From the NCBI RefSeq assembly GCF_900200035.1, contig NZ_FZTC01000019.1, positions 434,001-498,000 of the forward strand: a stretch of 64,000 bases of DNA, read 5' to 3'. Position numbers and translations under genes: made by a program. The DNA comes from Klebsiella grimontii. Lineage in GTDB: Bacteria; Pseudomonadota; Gammaproteobacteria; Enterobacterales; Enterobacteriaceae. Under the pieces are notes generated by a model. The model was not told the origin of the DNA and searched no databases. It saw nothing but the letters and a program-made list of their open reading frames with translations. Of this stretch, positions 8,290 through 17,250 are shown one piece after another; within the stretch, counting starts at the first letter, position 1; every line of letters starts with the position of its first letter.

Positions 8290-9126
8290 ATGAACCACAC
8301 CACATTACAGATTTTCAAAACGGTGGCGGAAGAACAGAGCGTCACCCGCGCGGCAAAGCTGCTGGGGCGGGCGCAGTCCAACATTACGACCCGCATTCAC
8401 CAGTTGGAAGAAGAGCTGGGCGTTGAGCTGTTTGCCCGCGGTAACAAGAAGATGCCGCTGTCGCCCGCCGGGGAGCGTTTTTTGGCCTATGCGCTGAAAA
8501 TCCTCAGCCTTGCCGAGGAGGCCCGGCAGGCTTTGCACCCCGCCACCCCGGGCGGTAATTTACGCATGGGGGCGATGGACGCCACCGCCGCCAGCCGCCT
8601 GCCGCCGCTGCTTACCCGGTTTCATGCCCAGTGCCCGGAGGTGATACTGACGCTCAAAACCCAACCCAGCCGCCAGTTGACCCTGCAGGTGCTGGACGCC
8701 GCGCTCGATTGCGCGCTGGTATGCCTGCCGCAGGGCGCTTCCTCCGCCGAAGACCTGGAATATCTGCCGCTCTTTCAAGAACAGCTGGTACTGGTGCTTC
8801 CCGCGGATCGCCAACGCTTTCGCTTTGCCGCCTTCGCGGAGGGCTGTACCTACCGGGCGATGGGTGAAGCGTATCTGGCGCAATCCGAGGCGGCGGAGAG
8901 CGAGATCCAGGACGTCGGCTCCTATCACGCGATGCTCGCCTGTATCGCCTCCGGCGGCTACGCCGGCATACTGCCGCAGAGCGTGCTCGATACGCTGACG
9001 CTGCCTGAAGCCAGCCGGGTGCGCCCGGTCGGTCAGGCGGTCACGCAGCTTATCTGGCGTAAAGGCTACGCGTCCCCCGCCCTCGATAAAATGCGCCAGC
9101 TTCTCACATCAGCCTCCGACCTTTGA
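8290..9126 (+). CDS. LysR-family transcriptional regulator
   Basis: Regulator of 278 residues. The N-terminal winged helix-turn-helix (residues 5-60: FKTVAEEQSVTRAAKLLGRAQSNITTRIHQLEEELGVELF) is typical LysR, followed by a substrate-sensing domain from about residue 90. Divergent from the nitronate monooxygenase gene, its probable target. Its 3' end overlaps the convergent MFS gene by 18 bases. Confidence 0.92.
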   Translation: MNHTTLQIFKTVAEEQSVTRAAKLLGRAQSNITTRIHQLEEELGVELFARGNKKMPLSPAGERFLAYALKILSLAEEARQALHPATPGGNLRMGAMDATAASRLPPLLTRFHAQCPEVILTLKTQPSRQLTLQVLDAALDCALVCLPQGASSAEDLEYLPLFQEQLVLVLPADRQRFRFAAFAEGCTYRAMGEAYLAQSEAAESEIQDVGSYHAMLACIASGGYAGILPQSVLDTLTLPEASRVRPVGQAVTQLIWRKGYASPALDKMRQLLTSASDL

Positions 9127-10296
9127 CGCTCGCCGCCCTCCGGCGGCAACCAGCGCGGCGGCCACCACCAGCGCCCCTGCCGCCGCGCTGAGCGAAGGAT
9201 TAAACGACCCGCTGCGCTCATACAGCGCGCCGGCAACCAGCGGGCCGACAATCTGCCCGACGCCATAGGTCGCGGTCATGGCGGCAATCATATTGAACGA
9301 GACCAGATGGTTCAGCCGCCTTCCCTGCGGCAGCGCAATAGTCACCGTTCCCATAAAGGTAAAACCGACCAGTAGCGCGCTCAGCAGACAAAACGGCAAT
9401 GCGTGGCTCCACGCCGGGAGAATGACGCCGACGGCCTGAATCAGCAAATTAAGGGTGAACGCGCGACGGTAGCCAAACCTGATGACCAGCCGGTGCCAGA
9501 TAAAGCACGAGGGCACAGCGGCAAGACCGAAAATGGCCCAGATCTGCACCGGATCGATAGCGTTCAGCGAGCCGCTGAGAAACAGCGGCAGGTAGGTGGC
9601 GGTGATGATGTAGCCAAAGCCGGCCAGGCCGTAAACCAGCAGCAGCTTCCACGCTTCACGCACGCGGCCTTGCGCCTGCTGGTCCTGTACGCCAGCAGGC
9701 GATTGATAGGCAATAAGATAGTCTGCCGGGCTCAGCAACAGGCGCAGCGCCAGGATGAAAAGCGCGCCGGCGCTTATTGCGCACAGCAGCCATATTTGCT
9801 GGCTGGAGAGCGCCAGGGTCTTGCCCAGCGAGATACATTCCGCCGACAAAAATATCCCCATGCCGACGCCAGAATACAGCACCGGCGCGCCGTTATGGTG
9901 CTTCATATGCTGCAGCAGCCACAGGGAGGCGGCAATCAGCGTAACCGCGCTTAACAGTCCGGCTATTCCGCGTACCGCGATAATGGCCAGCGGCGAAACC
10001 AGCCAGCCGAGTAACGCCAGGCACAGCAGCGTGAGCAATACGGAAAGCAGATTTAACACTCTGGCGTCCGCGGGCCTGGCTTTCGCCAGCAGCAGCGCAC
10101 CGGCCAGGTAACCCGCGTAGTTGGCCGAAGCGGCAAGGTTGCCTTCACGCAGCGAGAGCACCTGCTCGTTCAGCATCAGTGGCAGGATCCCGGTATAGGC
10201 GAAACGCCCGTAGCCCATGCCAATCATCAGCACCGCCGAACCGGCCAGCGCTAGCAGAAAGGCCTTTAACCCCGGCCTGAGTTCAAAAACGTTCAC
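9109..10296 (-). CDS. YbfB/YjiJ-family MFS transporter
   Basis: Twelve-helix inner-membrane carrier of 395 residues. The opening GMGYGRFAYTGILPLM is typical of the YbfB/YjiJ branch of the major facilitator superfamily, and SGVGMGIFLSAECI and the C-terminal LPQGRRLNHLVSFNMIAAMTATYGVGQIVGP agree. Substrate unknown. A ribosome-binding site (GGAGG) is present, and a perfect AT-rich inverted repeat lies 24 bases upstream of the start codon. Confidence 0.88.
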   Translation of the reverse strand: MNVFELRPGLKAFLLALAGSAVLMIGMGYGRFAYTGILPLMLNEQVLSLREGNLAASANYAGYLAGALLLAKARPADARVLNLLSVLLTLLCLALLGWLVSPLAIIAVRGIAGLLSAVTLIAASLWLLQHMKHHNGAPVLYSGVGMGIFLSAECISLGKTLALSSQQIWLLCAISAGALFILALRLLLSPADYLIAYQSPAGVQDQQAQGRVREAWKLLLVYGLAGFGYIITATYLPLFLSGSLNAIDPVQIWAIFGLAAVPSCFIWHRLVIRFGYRRAFTLNLLIQAVGVILPAWSHALPFCLLSALLVGFTFMGTVTIALPQGRRLNHLVSFNMIAAMTATYGVGQIVGPLVAGALYERSGSFNPSLSAAAGALVVAAALVAAGGRRASKVGG

Positions 10297-10319
10297 CCGC
10301 TACCTCCGCGATTATTCTC

Positions 10320-10355
10320 AAAAAGAGAATTATAAATTTATATAATTCTCTTTTT
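10320..10355. repeat. Perfect 15-base inverted repeat upstream of the MFS gene
   Basis: Arms AAAAAGAGAATTATA (10320-10334) and TATAATTCTCTTTTT (10341-10355) around a 6-base loop. A further ATTCTC copy precedes the left arm (about 10314-10319). Its place just before the MFS start fits an operator; the A and T runs at its ends would also allow a bidirectional terminator for the exporter gene coming from the right. Confidence 0.6.
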
Positions 10356-10490
10356 ATTATGATATCGGTCAACCCAACGCGCAAGCGACGTATGGGCCTG
10401 TCTGCCGATGACTTTACGGGGAATGCCGGGAAACGCTTCGCCGGGCGACGAAGTATGACGTGAGGGCTGGACGTCCATGTCCAGCATGTT

Positions 10491-11111
10491 TTAGCGGTGG
10501 CTGAGTGCCAGTTTGGCGGCAAACAGCATAAAGACGCCGCCGGTTGCGCGATCCATCCAGCGAATGAAGGTCGGTGTTTTCAGAAGACCGGCGGCGTAAC
10601 GGCTGGCCAGAATCAGCGTTAACGACCAGAGCGTACCAATCGCAACATGAATAGCGACTAGCAGAAATGTCCAGATGGTTGGCGAGTGGCCCGCCGGTAT
10701 AAACTGCGGCAGGAAAGAGACATAAAATATCCCCATTTTCGGATTCAGCACATTGCCCAGCATCCCTTTTAAAAACCAGTTGCTGGCCGACGGCGCGGCT
10801 ATTTCCTGACTGTTAAAGTGGCTGCGCGGTTTGAGAATTAACTGAATGCCCAGCCAGCATAAATAGACGGCCCCACACCATTTAAGCAGGTCATACGCCA
10901 GGGCCGATGCCGCCAGCAGCGCCCCGAGGCCGAAGGCCACCACCGCGCCCCAGATAAAACACCCAGTATCAATACCCAATGCCGCCTGAAAGGCCTTTTT
11001 TCCGCCTTCAACGGTGGAGGTGCGCAAAATGAGCGCGGTATCAAGACCCGGGGTCAGCGTGAGCAGCAGCGCGGCAAAGGAATAAGCAAGAAGGGAATCT
11101 GCGACGGACAT
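10491..11111 (-). CDS. LysE/RhtB-family amino-acid exporter
   Basis: Inner-membrane exporter of 206 residues with the family's N-terminal LTPGLDTALILRTSTVEGGKKAFQAALGIDTG and the GNVLNPKMGIFYVSFLPQF signature, and about six hydrophobic helices. LysE/RhtB members export amino acids or homoserine-like metabolites by proton exchange. Single gene on the left border of the toxin cluster; substrate not predictable. Confidence 0.9.
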   Translation of the reverse strand: MSVADSLLAYSFAALLLTLTPGLDTALILRTSTVEGGKKAFQAALGIDTGCFIWGAVVAFGLGALLAASALAYDLLKWCGAVYLCWLGIQLILKPRSHFNSQEIAAPSASNWFLKGMLGNVLNPKMGIFYVSFLPQFIPAGHSPTIWTFLLVAIHVAIGTLWSLTLILASRYAAGLLKTPTFIRWMDRATGGVFMLFAAKLALSHR

Positions 11112-11540
11112 TTTCTATCTCCGAAAGCGAGGATTCTAGATAAAACGCGTTGAAAACGCAATCATTGATATACCCTTCGCCGGGCGTGTCGCGCTTTGCA
11201 TAAAAGTTCTTCGCGACAAGTCTCTGACGCCAAAGCCGGTACAGTTATTTGACGACGCGTTTATCAGCACAGGTTGTTATGACGCTTAATCAAAAATAAG
11301 TAAAATCTCAATACGATGATGCAACGTTTGGCGAATAACACACTAACTATACCAGTCTAGTCTAACTTTATTTATGTCCTGCGGTAAAAACCTTCCCATT
11401 TTTGATATATATAGTTGGCGTCCAACATCATCCCATAGTAATGTTTTAGCACAATCCTTATGCCATATATTGGGTTGGACATTGGGCAAAGAGAACTCCA
11501 CGCCAGCGACCAGTTTAGCGTTTTATCACCATAATCCTTA
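11112..11540. other. Intergenic region at the left border of the toxin cluster, 429 bp
   Basis: Contains the promoter side of the LysE-family gene and then turns AT-rich toward the cluster's MarR gene. I find no convincing gene: one 87-codon minus-strand frame (11372-11635) runs into the MarR gene, lacks a good ribosome-binding site and resembles nothing known. No repeat, tRNA or integrase remnant that would mark an integration site is visible. Confidence 0.5.
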
Positions 11541-12038
11541 TTAATTTTCGCTGGTGTCTTCGAGTTTACCTTTAATATTCTCATGTAATATATTTGCAGC
11601 CCTTGTACAAAGCTCAGCGAAAATAGCAATTTCACCCTGCGACATGCACGATGCCACCTGCTCAGCCATTATGCGCCTGCTGGATTCTGCAGAATGCAGG
11701 AACTCAATACCTTTTTCCGTAATCCGCGTCAGCATTTCTCGTTTGTCGCTTTCTGCCGATTCCTGTTCAACAAAGTGCTTATCTTTCAACATCCGCAGGA
11801 TCTTGGACATTTTACTACGCGCAAAACCGAGCTTTTCACCAATTGCGCTTGGAGTCATGGGCTGGAACTGGCGTAAAATATACAACGTATCGTATTGTGG
11901 CCAGTTAATACCATCAGGATTAATCAACGAGCGACGAGCAACAAGTACGCATTGCAAATTTCCTAAGGCATCTTCAAATTGACGATTCAATGATATTTCG
12001 CGTTCAGAACCACTAGCCACTTTTTTATTCATTTCCAT
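11541..12038 (-). CDS. MarR-family regulator of the tilimycin/tilivalline cluster
   Basis: Winged helix-turn-helix regulator of 165 residues: MTPSAIGEKLGFARSKMSKILRMLKDKHFVEQ is the DNA-reading helix pair and ESDKREMLTRITEKG the wing, as in MarR proteins. Start at 12038 after AGGAG. It is the last minus-strand gene of the npsA-thdA-npsB-npsC block, 114 bases behind npsC, at the place where the published cluster carries its marR gene. Control of the toxin genes, possibly in response to a small ligand, is inferred from position. The gene is visibly AT-richer than the core genome flanks. Confidence 0.85.
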   Translation of the reverse strand: MEMNKKVASGSEREISLNRQFEDALGNLQCVLVARRSLINPDGINWPQYDTLYILRQFQPMTPSAIGEKLGFARSKMSKILRMLKDKHFVEQESAESDKREMLTRITEKGIEFLHSAESSRRIMAEQVASCMSQGEIAIFAELCTRAANILHENIKGKLEDTSEN

Positions 12039-12064
12039 ACATTCTCCTGATGCCGTTTACAATA

Positions 12065-12077
12065 AGTTAAGCTTACT
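12065..12077. promoter_or_regulatory. Candidate MarR operator
   Basis: Near-palindrome AGTTAAGCTTACT, with perfect core TAAGCTTA at 12068-12075, 27 bases upstream of the MarR start in an AT-rich gap. Position and symmetry fit autoregulation; there is no direct proof. Confidence 0.3.
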
Positions 12078-12152
12078 ATTTTACCACATCCCTTCAAGGA
12101 AGGAAAAGTCATCATACCTTTTGCCCCCATTAACAACATAAGAACTGTCCTG

Positions 12153-12545
12153 CTAATCCTGAAAGATATATTCTCTGTTCAAAACATCCTCATAATCTAT
12201 TAACTCAATTATCTCACCATTATTTATTTCAATCACATTAACATATAACAAAGAGAAGTGTTTTCCATCCGGCAGAGTATTCCCATGTAGTTTATATTCA
12301 ACAATGACGACATCGGGATTATTCGTATAATGAAATCGTTCATCCTCTATAGAGGTAAAGCGTAAGGGCGCAACGCCAAAGCCATTAGCATAGTGTAAGC
12401 GAATATTCTCACGTCCAACAATCACCTCCCTGTTGCGACGAAAAGGCAACGACAAACGCCCGTTAACAGAGAAAAGGGACGCCAGCTTATCCGATGACTT
12501 CTCCATCACTGCCGAAATATATTTATCAAATAACGCCGGAACCAT
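12153..12545 (-). CDS. npsC: NpsC, SnoaL/NTF2-like protein of the tilimycin cluster
   Basis: Protein of 130 residues with the look of the SnoaL/NTF2-like alpha+beta barrel: N-terminal helical YISAVMEKSSDKLASLFSVNGRLSLP, then IRLHYANGF and alternating strands ending IIELIDYEDVLNREYI. This is the fold of ketosteroid isomerase and of PhzA/PhzB. Ribosome-binding site AGAGGAT; it starts 37 bases after npsB, so it is co-transcribed. Its job in the pathway is not established; help with closure or condensation of a reactive intermediate is possible. The symbol follows the published cluster order. Confidence 0.75.
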   Translation of the reverse strand: MVPALFDKYISAVMEKSSDKLASLFSVNGRLSLPFRRNREVIVGRENIRLHYANGFGVAPLRFTSIEDERFHYTNNPDVVIVEYKLHGNTLPDGKHFSLLYVNVIEINNGEIIELIDYEDVLNREYIFQD

Positions 12546-12581
12546 TTTATTATCCTCTTGATGAAATTGATAAAAATCTTG

Positions 12582-15500
12582 TTAGACAATTTCGTTCTGC
12601 CGCTGGAAATAAACAATCATACGTTTGAACGTCTCCTCCGACAGTTCAGGAAAGCGCAAACCCAGTTGTGCAATACGCTTAGTCGTCTCTGGATTACCGT
12701 AGACGTTATCGCCAGTATCCAACAAATTCTCTTTAAAGAGATGAATGACCGGTCCCAGCGCAACCTCGCGCCCCTGGGTGACACACAGCTCAAGTTGTTG
12801 CAACCACTCGCCGTCAGAAGTCGTTTCCAACGGATAGCCCAGAGAACGAATCGCCCGATACACCGGGTCAAATCGAGTGCTCTGCGGATGGAAAATATGG
12901 AAGTTTTCCTGTCGCGTAGCTTCTGAACGCGCTAATGCAACTATCGCTTCAGCGACAAAGTCGACAGGTAACAGGTCCGTTGATAGTGAAGACGGATCGG
13001 GTGCCAATCCCATCTGGATAAAACTTTTTATCTGTCGCCATAAAAAATCATCGCTCTGGCAGGCCCCACTTCTGCTGTCTCCGCCAATACGTCCTATGCG
13101 AAATACGTTAGCATCAAGTCCCTGTTCTCTGGCCTGTATAACATAGCGTTCAGCCACCCACTTACTTTGCGTGTAACCTATCGACAGTGCTTCCGGATGC
13201 CCCGGCACACAATGTTCCACGATAGGCGATTGCGGATAGCGTGGAGAAAATACCGCGATAGTGGATAAATAGTGCAGCGTTTTACGTCCGCCACAACCGC
13301 AGAAAGCTAAAATATTCAGCGTACCCTGCACATTTGACTGTTTTACCGAAGAATAAGAGAGCAAAAAATTAATCTGTGCGGCCGCATGGAATACCGTGTC
13401 TACTCGCTCTGCCAAACGGCTATACGCTTCAGAGCTTAACCCTAAATTGCGCTGACCAATATCGCCGAGGCAAACTTCAACCCGGGAAAAATCAATCTCA
13501 TCGGCGATTCCGTAACGCATCGCATTTTCACGCAAACGAGCCAACGCGTGCTCATCTGTCCTGGCTCTTACCATACAGAGCACGGATTGGGTCCCGGCCA
13601 ATAGCAATGAACGCAGCAGGTAGATGCCCAAAAATCCTGTCGCCCCGGTGAGCAGCGTCAGCCCAGGGGTTGAACACACTCCCCCCTGCCAATGTATGCG
13701 TTCGTATCCGTCCTGAACAAAGGAACGATCAACGGCATCGACGGGCCCCTTTTCACTGGCAATATAGCCGTCGATGGACTCAGCCATAGCCGACAAGGTC
13801 GGATGATTAAATAACAAACGTAGAGGAATATCGCAATCGAACGCCTTACGCAGCAGAAAAACCAGCTGTGTGGCCAACAAAGAATGTCCACCAATGGCGA
13901 AAAAATCATCGTGCAGTGCGATCTGACGTCCCGGAAATAGCGTTTCCCATAGCGCCTTGACCTGCTCCTGCGTTTTGGTCAGAGACCGCTCCGGCATCTG
14001 CGTGGATGATTCAATAATAATATCCACCTTAAGCAATGCCTTACGATCGATTTTCCCGCTAGGCGTGGTCGGCAGCTTATCCACAAAGACCAACTCTGTG
14101 GGAACCATATACTCCGGCAGCACCAGGCGAAGGCCGCGTTTGATCTTATCCTTTTGATTACCTTTATCATCCAATAAGCCAGCAATAAAGGCGATGAGCT
14201 GCTTGCTTCCTGAATTATCTGCCCTGCCAACTACCGCTGAAACCTGCACGCCCTCCAGGGCATTGATGGCCGCCTCGACTTCAGACGGTTCGATCCTAAA
14301 ACCGCGTATTTTTAACTGATTGTCTATCCTGCCAAGATAGCTGAACCGATCGTCATGCTCCAGCCTCACCAGATCACCGGTACGATACGCGTGGCAACTT
14401 TGTGCGGCAAAGCCCTCAGCAGAGATAAAACGTCGAGCGCTTTCTTCACTTTTATTGTGATAGCCGGGAGAGAGAAAATCGCTAACGATAAGCAGTTCAC
14501 CGGCGACGCCGGCGGGAACCAGCTGCAGATGCTCATCCACCACCAGCAGAGTGAATCCGGGTAGAGGGTAACCAATGGACGCTGCATCTCCCCATTTATC
14601 GCTCTCCGGCGGCAGCACATATGCGGAACAGACATGGCTTTCTGAGGGACCATAGAGATTAATCAGGCGAACGGGTTGCCTGAAAAAATGTTTAATATCC
14701 GCAGTGAGTACGAGCTGTTCCCCAGTGGAGTAGACCTCTTTTAAACTCGGGAATTGCCTGTTGGCCAATGCGCTCAAATGCGCGAACTGTTGCAAAGCAA
14801 CATAGGGGAAATAGAGCCGATTAATTCCCTGCTCCTGGATAACCTCTTGCAGATGATCCAGGTCTCTCCGCTCTTCTTCACTGGCGATATATAAGCGCCC
14901 ACCGCAGGCTAACGTGCCGAAGATCTCCTGAACCGATACATCAAAAGAAAGTGACATAAAATGCAAAGTACAATCTCCCTGACCGCACTCAGATACATCT
15001 TGTTGCCACTTAATCAGGTTATTGAGCGTTTTATTTAATAACCGTACTCCCTTGGGCTGCCCGGTTGAACCGGATGTATAAATGATATACAGCTCATCGT
15101 CGGGCATTCTTTTGATATAAGACCATTCCCCAGGGTACTCCGGGGGAATATCATCGATTAATAACAGAGGTACGGAGGCAGACACTGGAAATCTCGCTAC
15201 CAGCGATCGCGTCGTGGCGATGCAATCCACCTTGGCGTCCTGTAACATGTAACCGATACGCTCTTGCGGGTATTGCGGATCGACCGGAATGTAGGCCGCG
15301 CCGGTTTTTAATACGCCAAACAGAGTGGCAATCGCCTCGGCATTCCTTTCCAGTAATAACGCAACACGTTTGCCAGGAGCGATATTAAACTGCTGCTGCA
15401 GGTAAGCGGCAATCTGCCCCGATCGTTCCGCTAACCAACCATACGATCGCGTGCCATTAGCGGTAATTAACGCAGTATCCGCAGAGTGGTTTACAGCATG

Positions 15501-16952
15501 CTGATTGAAAGCCGCCAGAGCGTCAAATCGCCAGGCCTCCGCGCACGGCTTAAGGCTAGATCGAACAACCAGTTCACGACTTAACGGTGCATCCAATAGC
15601 TTCAGGGATGACAGTAATACCTCGCCGTCCTCGCCCATCGCGCTCAATAAATGGCGAAAGATTTTCAACCAGTAGTCAATGGTCTGCGGATGATACAACG
15701 CCGTCTTATACTCCAGCGTCAGCTTCCACTGCGGTTGTGCTTCAAAGAACAGCGTCAGATCGTATTTTGCCATCTGGCTAAAATAGTCATCCAGCATGAC
15801 TTTAAAAGGCAAGTCGTTGAAAATATCGCCCCGGGTATCGGGCATAACCAACAGCGTTCTGAATAGTGGACTGTCCTGCCCCGCGTTTTCACGCGACAGT
15901 GCGACAATTTCATTGAAAGGGAGCAGCTTATTGAAATGCGCGCCAATAAAAGATTGACGCACCTTTGCAGCCAGCGTCCTGACAGTGTCATCTTCATTGA
16001 CCTGCACGCGAACCGGCAGAGTATTGATCATATATCCCGGCGTTTCGGCAAACTCGCTGCGATCCCGCAGAGTAAAAGGTACGCCAACGGTAATATCGTT
16101 CTGCCCACTCATGCGGCTGAGGAAAAATTGCCAGCACATCGACATATACATAAATGGAGTCATTGACAACGATCTCGCGTGCCGCTGCAGTGAGTCCGCT
16201 TCCTGTTCGTTCAGCGCCAGCATGGTATAGGCGGCTTTGGTATCTTCCCGAAGACGACGGGGAAAATCGACCGGGAGGTCCGACAGTGGCGGAGCCGGAT
16301 GCAGTGCCTGCCGCCAGTAATCCCGCATATCTTCGCACTCCGCCGCCGCAAGGGATGCGGCCTGCCAACGAGTAAATTCCTGATAGCTTCCCGTGTCGTT
16401 AAACGCTGGCAGAGCGCGCTTCTCGTCAAGCGCACAATATATGCGCAGCAAATCATGCAAGACAATACGTACTGAGGGGGCATCAATAATGATGTGGTGG
16501 AAACAGCATGCTAACCAGGTTGTACCCGAGTCTGAACTGAGCATATTAATGATACTCAACGGACCCTCAGCTAATGATAAACGGCTAGCCGCCAGTTGTG
16601 CAGTCACCGATTCAGGGGTTTCCGTCTGCTCTGGTTGTCGATGGGAAAAAGAGAGATAGCCATCAGCGCCGATACGCTGTTGTAATTTACCGTCAAGATA
16701 AACAAAACGCGTTCTGAATATTTCATGGCGCAAGGTCAGCTCAGCCACAGCGCGCTGCATAATCTCAGCGTCCAGTGTCGCATTAACGGTCAGCAGCACC
16801 GGCACGTTATAGCATTGGGGCTGATCCAGCGTATTATCCAGCCACCACATTGCCTGCTGGCCGGGCGTCGCTGCCAGATACGTTACCGCACTTTCTCCAC
16901 ACGCCTTGTTCAAACAGCCCTTATTTGACTCGCCGCTATTAAATGATGGCAT
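12582..16952 (-). CDS. npsB: NpsB, non-ribosomal peptide synthetase module C-A-T-Red
   Basis: Protein of 1456 residues. Condensation domain about 20-450 with HHIIIDA at 152-158. Adenylation domain about 475-975 with YTSGSTGQPKG (625-635), YGPSE (767-771), YRTGD (856-860) and SGKIDR near 965. Carrier domain with phosphopantetheine Ser1024 in GGHSL. Terminal NAD(P)H reductase domain from about 1095 with GATGFLG (1103-1109) and the Tyr1260/Lys1264 pair. In the published pathway this module loads L-proline, condenses it with carrier-bound 3-hydroxyanthranilate and releases the dipeptide as an aldehyde, which cyclises to the pyrrolobenzodiazepine tilimycin; indole then adds to give tilivalline. 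Ribosome-binding site GAGGGGG. The frame is intact. Confidence 0.95.
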   Translation of the reverse strand: MPSFNSGESNKGCLNKACGESAVTYLAATPGQQAMWWLDNTLDQPQCYNVPVLLTVNATLDAEIMQRAVAELTLRHEIFRTRFVYLDGKLQQRIGADGYLSFSHRQPEQTETPESVTAQLAASRLSLAEGPLSIINMLSSDSGTTWLACCFHHIIIDAPSVRIVLHDLLRIYCALDEKRALPAFNDTGSYQEFTRWQAASLAAAECEDMRDYWRQALHPAPPLSDLPVDFPRRLREDTKAAYTMLALNEQEADSLQRHARSLSMTPFMYMSMCWQFFLSRMSGQNDITVGVPFTLRDRSEFAETPGYMINTLPVRVQVNEDDTVRTLAAKVRQSFIGAHFNKLLPFNEIVALSRENAGQDSPLFRTLLVMPDTRGDIFNDLPFKVMLDDYFSQMAKYDLTLFFEAQPQWKLTLEYKTALYHPQTIDYWLKIFRHLLSAMGEDGEVLLSSLKLLDAPLSRELVVRSSLKPCAEAWRFDALAAFNQHAVNHSADTALITANGTRSYGWLAERSGQIAAYLQQQFNIAPGKRVALLLERNAEAIATLFGVLKTGAAYIPVDPQYPQERIGYMLQDAKVDCIATTRSLVARFPVSASVPLLLIDDIPPEYPGEWSYIKRMPDDELYIIYTSGSTGQPKGVRLLNKTLNNLIKWQQDVSECGQGDCTLHFMSLSFDVSVQEIFGTLACGGRLYIASEEERRDLDHLQEVIQEQGINRLYFPYVALQQFAHLSALANRQFPSLKEVYSTGEQLVLTADIKHFFRQPVRLINLYGPSESHVCSAYVLPPESDKWGDAASIGYPLPGFTLLVVDEHLQLVPAGVAGELLIVSDFLSPGYHNKSEESARRFISAEGFAAQSCHAYRTGDLVRLEHDDRFSYLGRIDNQLKIRGFRIEPSEVEAAINALEGVQVSAVVGRADNSGSKQLIAFIAGLLDDKGNQKDKIKRGLRLVLPEYMVPTELVFVDKLPTTPSGKIDRKALLKVDIIIESSTQMPERSLTKTQEQVKALWETLFPGRQIALHDDFFAIGGHSLLATQLVFLLRKAFDCDIPLRLLFNHPTLSAMAESIDGYIASEKGPVDAVDRSFVQDGYERIHWQGGVCSTPGLTLLTGATGFLGIYLLRSLLLAGTQSVLCMVRARTDEHALARLRENAMRYGIADEIDFSRVEVCLGDIGQRNLGLSSEAYSRLAERVDTVFHAAAQINFLLSYSSVKQSNVQGTLNILAFCGCGGRKTLHYLSTIAVFSPRYPQSPIVEHCVPGHPEALSIGYTQSKWVAERYVIQAREQGLDANVFRIGRIGGDSRSGACQSDDFLWRQIKSFIQMGLAPDPSSLSTDLLPVDFVAEAIVALARSEATRQENFHIFHPQSTRFDPVYRAIRSLGYPLETTSDGEWLQQLELCVTQGREVALGPVIHLFKENLLDTGDNVYGNPETTKRIAQLGLRFPELSEETFKRMIVYFQRQNEIV

Positions 16953-17017
16953 TTTATCCCCCTCTTAAAATTCCCTGTAAAACCCTTCCTGTTTGCCGGC
17001 AGTCCCAACTCCAGGTA

Positions 17018-17248
17018 TTAGAGCTGTTGCCGTTGCCGAATGGTCTGAGCCAGCGCGGCAATAGTTCCGGCAGTGAAAATGTCCGCCGGCGAGACAGCCA
17101 AATGAAATGTCTTGCTTACCATTGAAGCCAACTTTATGAAATGTAATGAGTTACCACCCTGGTCTAATAAATTATCTTGCGGGTTAATCGCCTCTGAATG
17201 AATAATCTCCTGCCAAATCGAGAGTAGCTGTTGCTCAACGTTGTCCAT
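17018..17248 (-). CDS. thdA: ThdA, free-standing thiolation (peptidyl carrier) protein
   Basis: Carrier protein of 76 residues. The phosphopantetheine attachment site is Ser34 in LLDQGGNSLHF, followed by the usual helix 2. It starts 2 bases after the npsA stop codon, so it is translated with it. In the known pathway it carries 3-hydroxyanthranilate activated by NpsA and presents it to the condensation domain of NpsB. It needs a phosphopantetheinyl transferase; none is intact in the window. Confidence 0.93.
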   Translation of the reverse strand: MDNVEQQLLSIWQEIIHSEAINPQDNLLDQGGNSLHFIKLASMVSKTFHLAVSPADIFTAGTIAALAQTIRQRQQL

Positions 17249-17250
17249 AT

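Noticed and set aside
11372-11635. 87-codon minus-strand frame beside the cluster MarR gene
   Set aside because: Runs into the MarR gene in another frame, has no good ribosome-binding site and no recognisable features.
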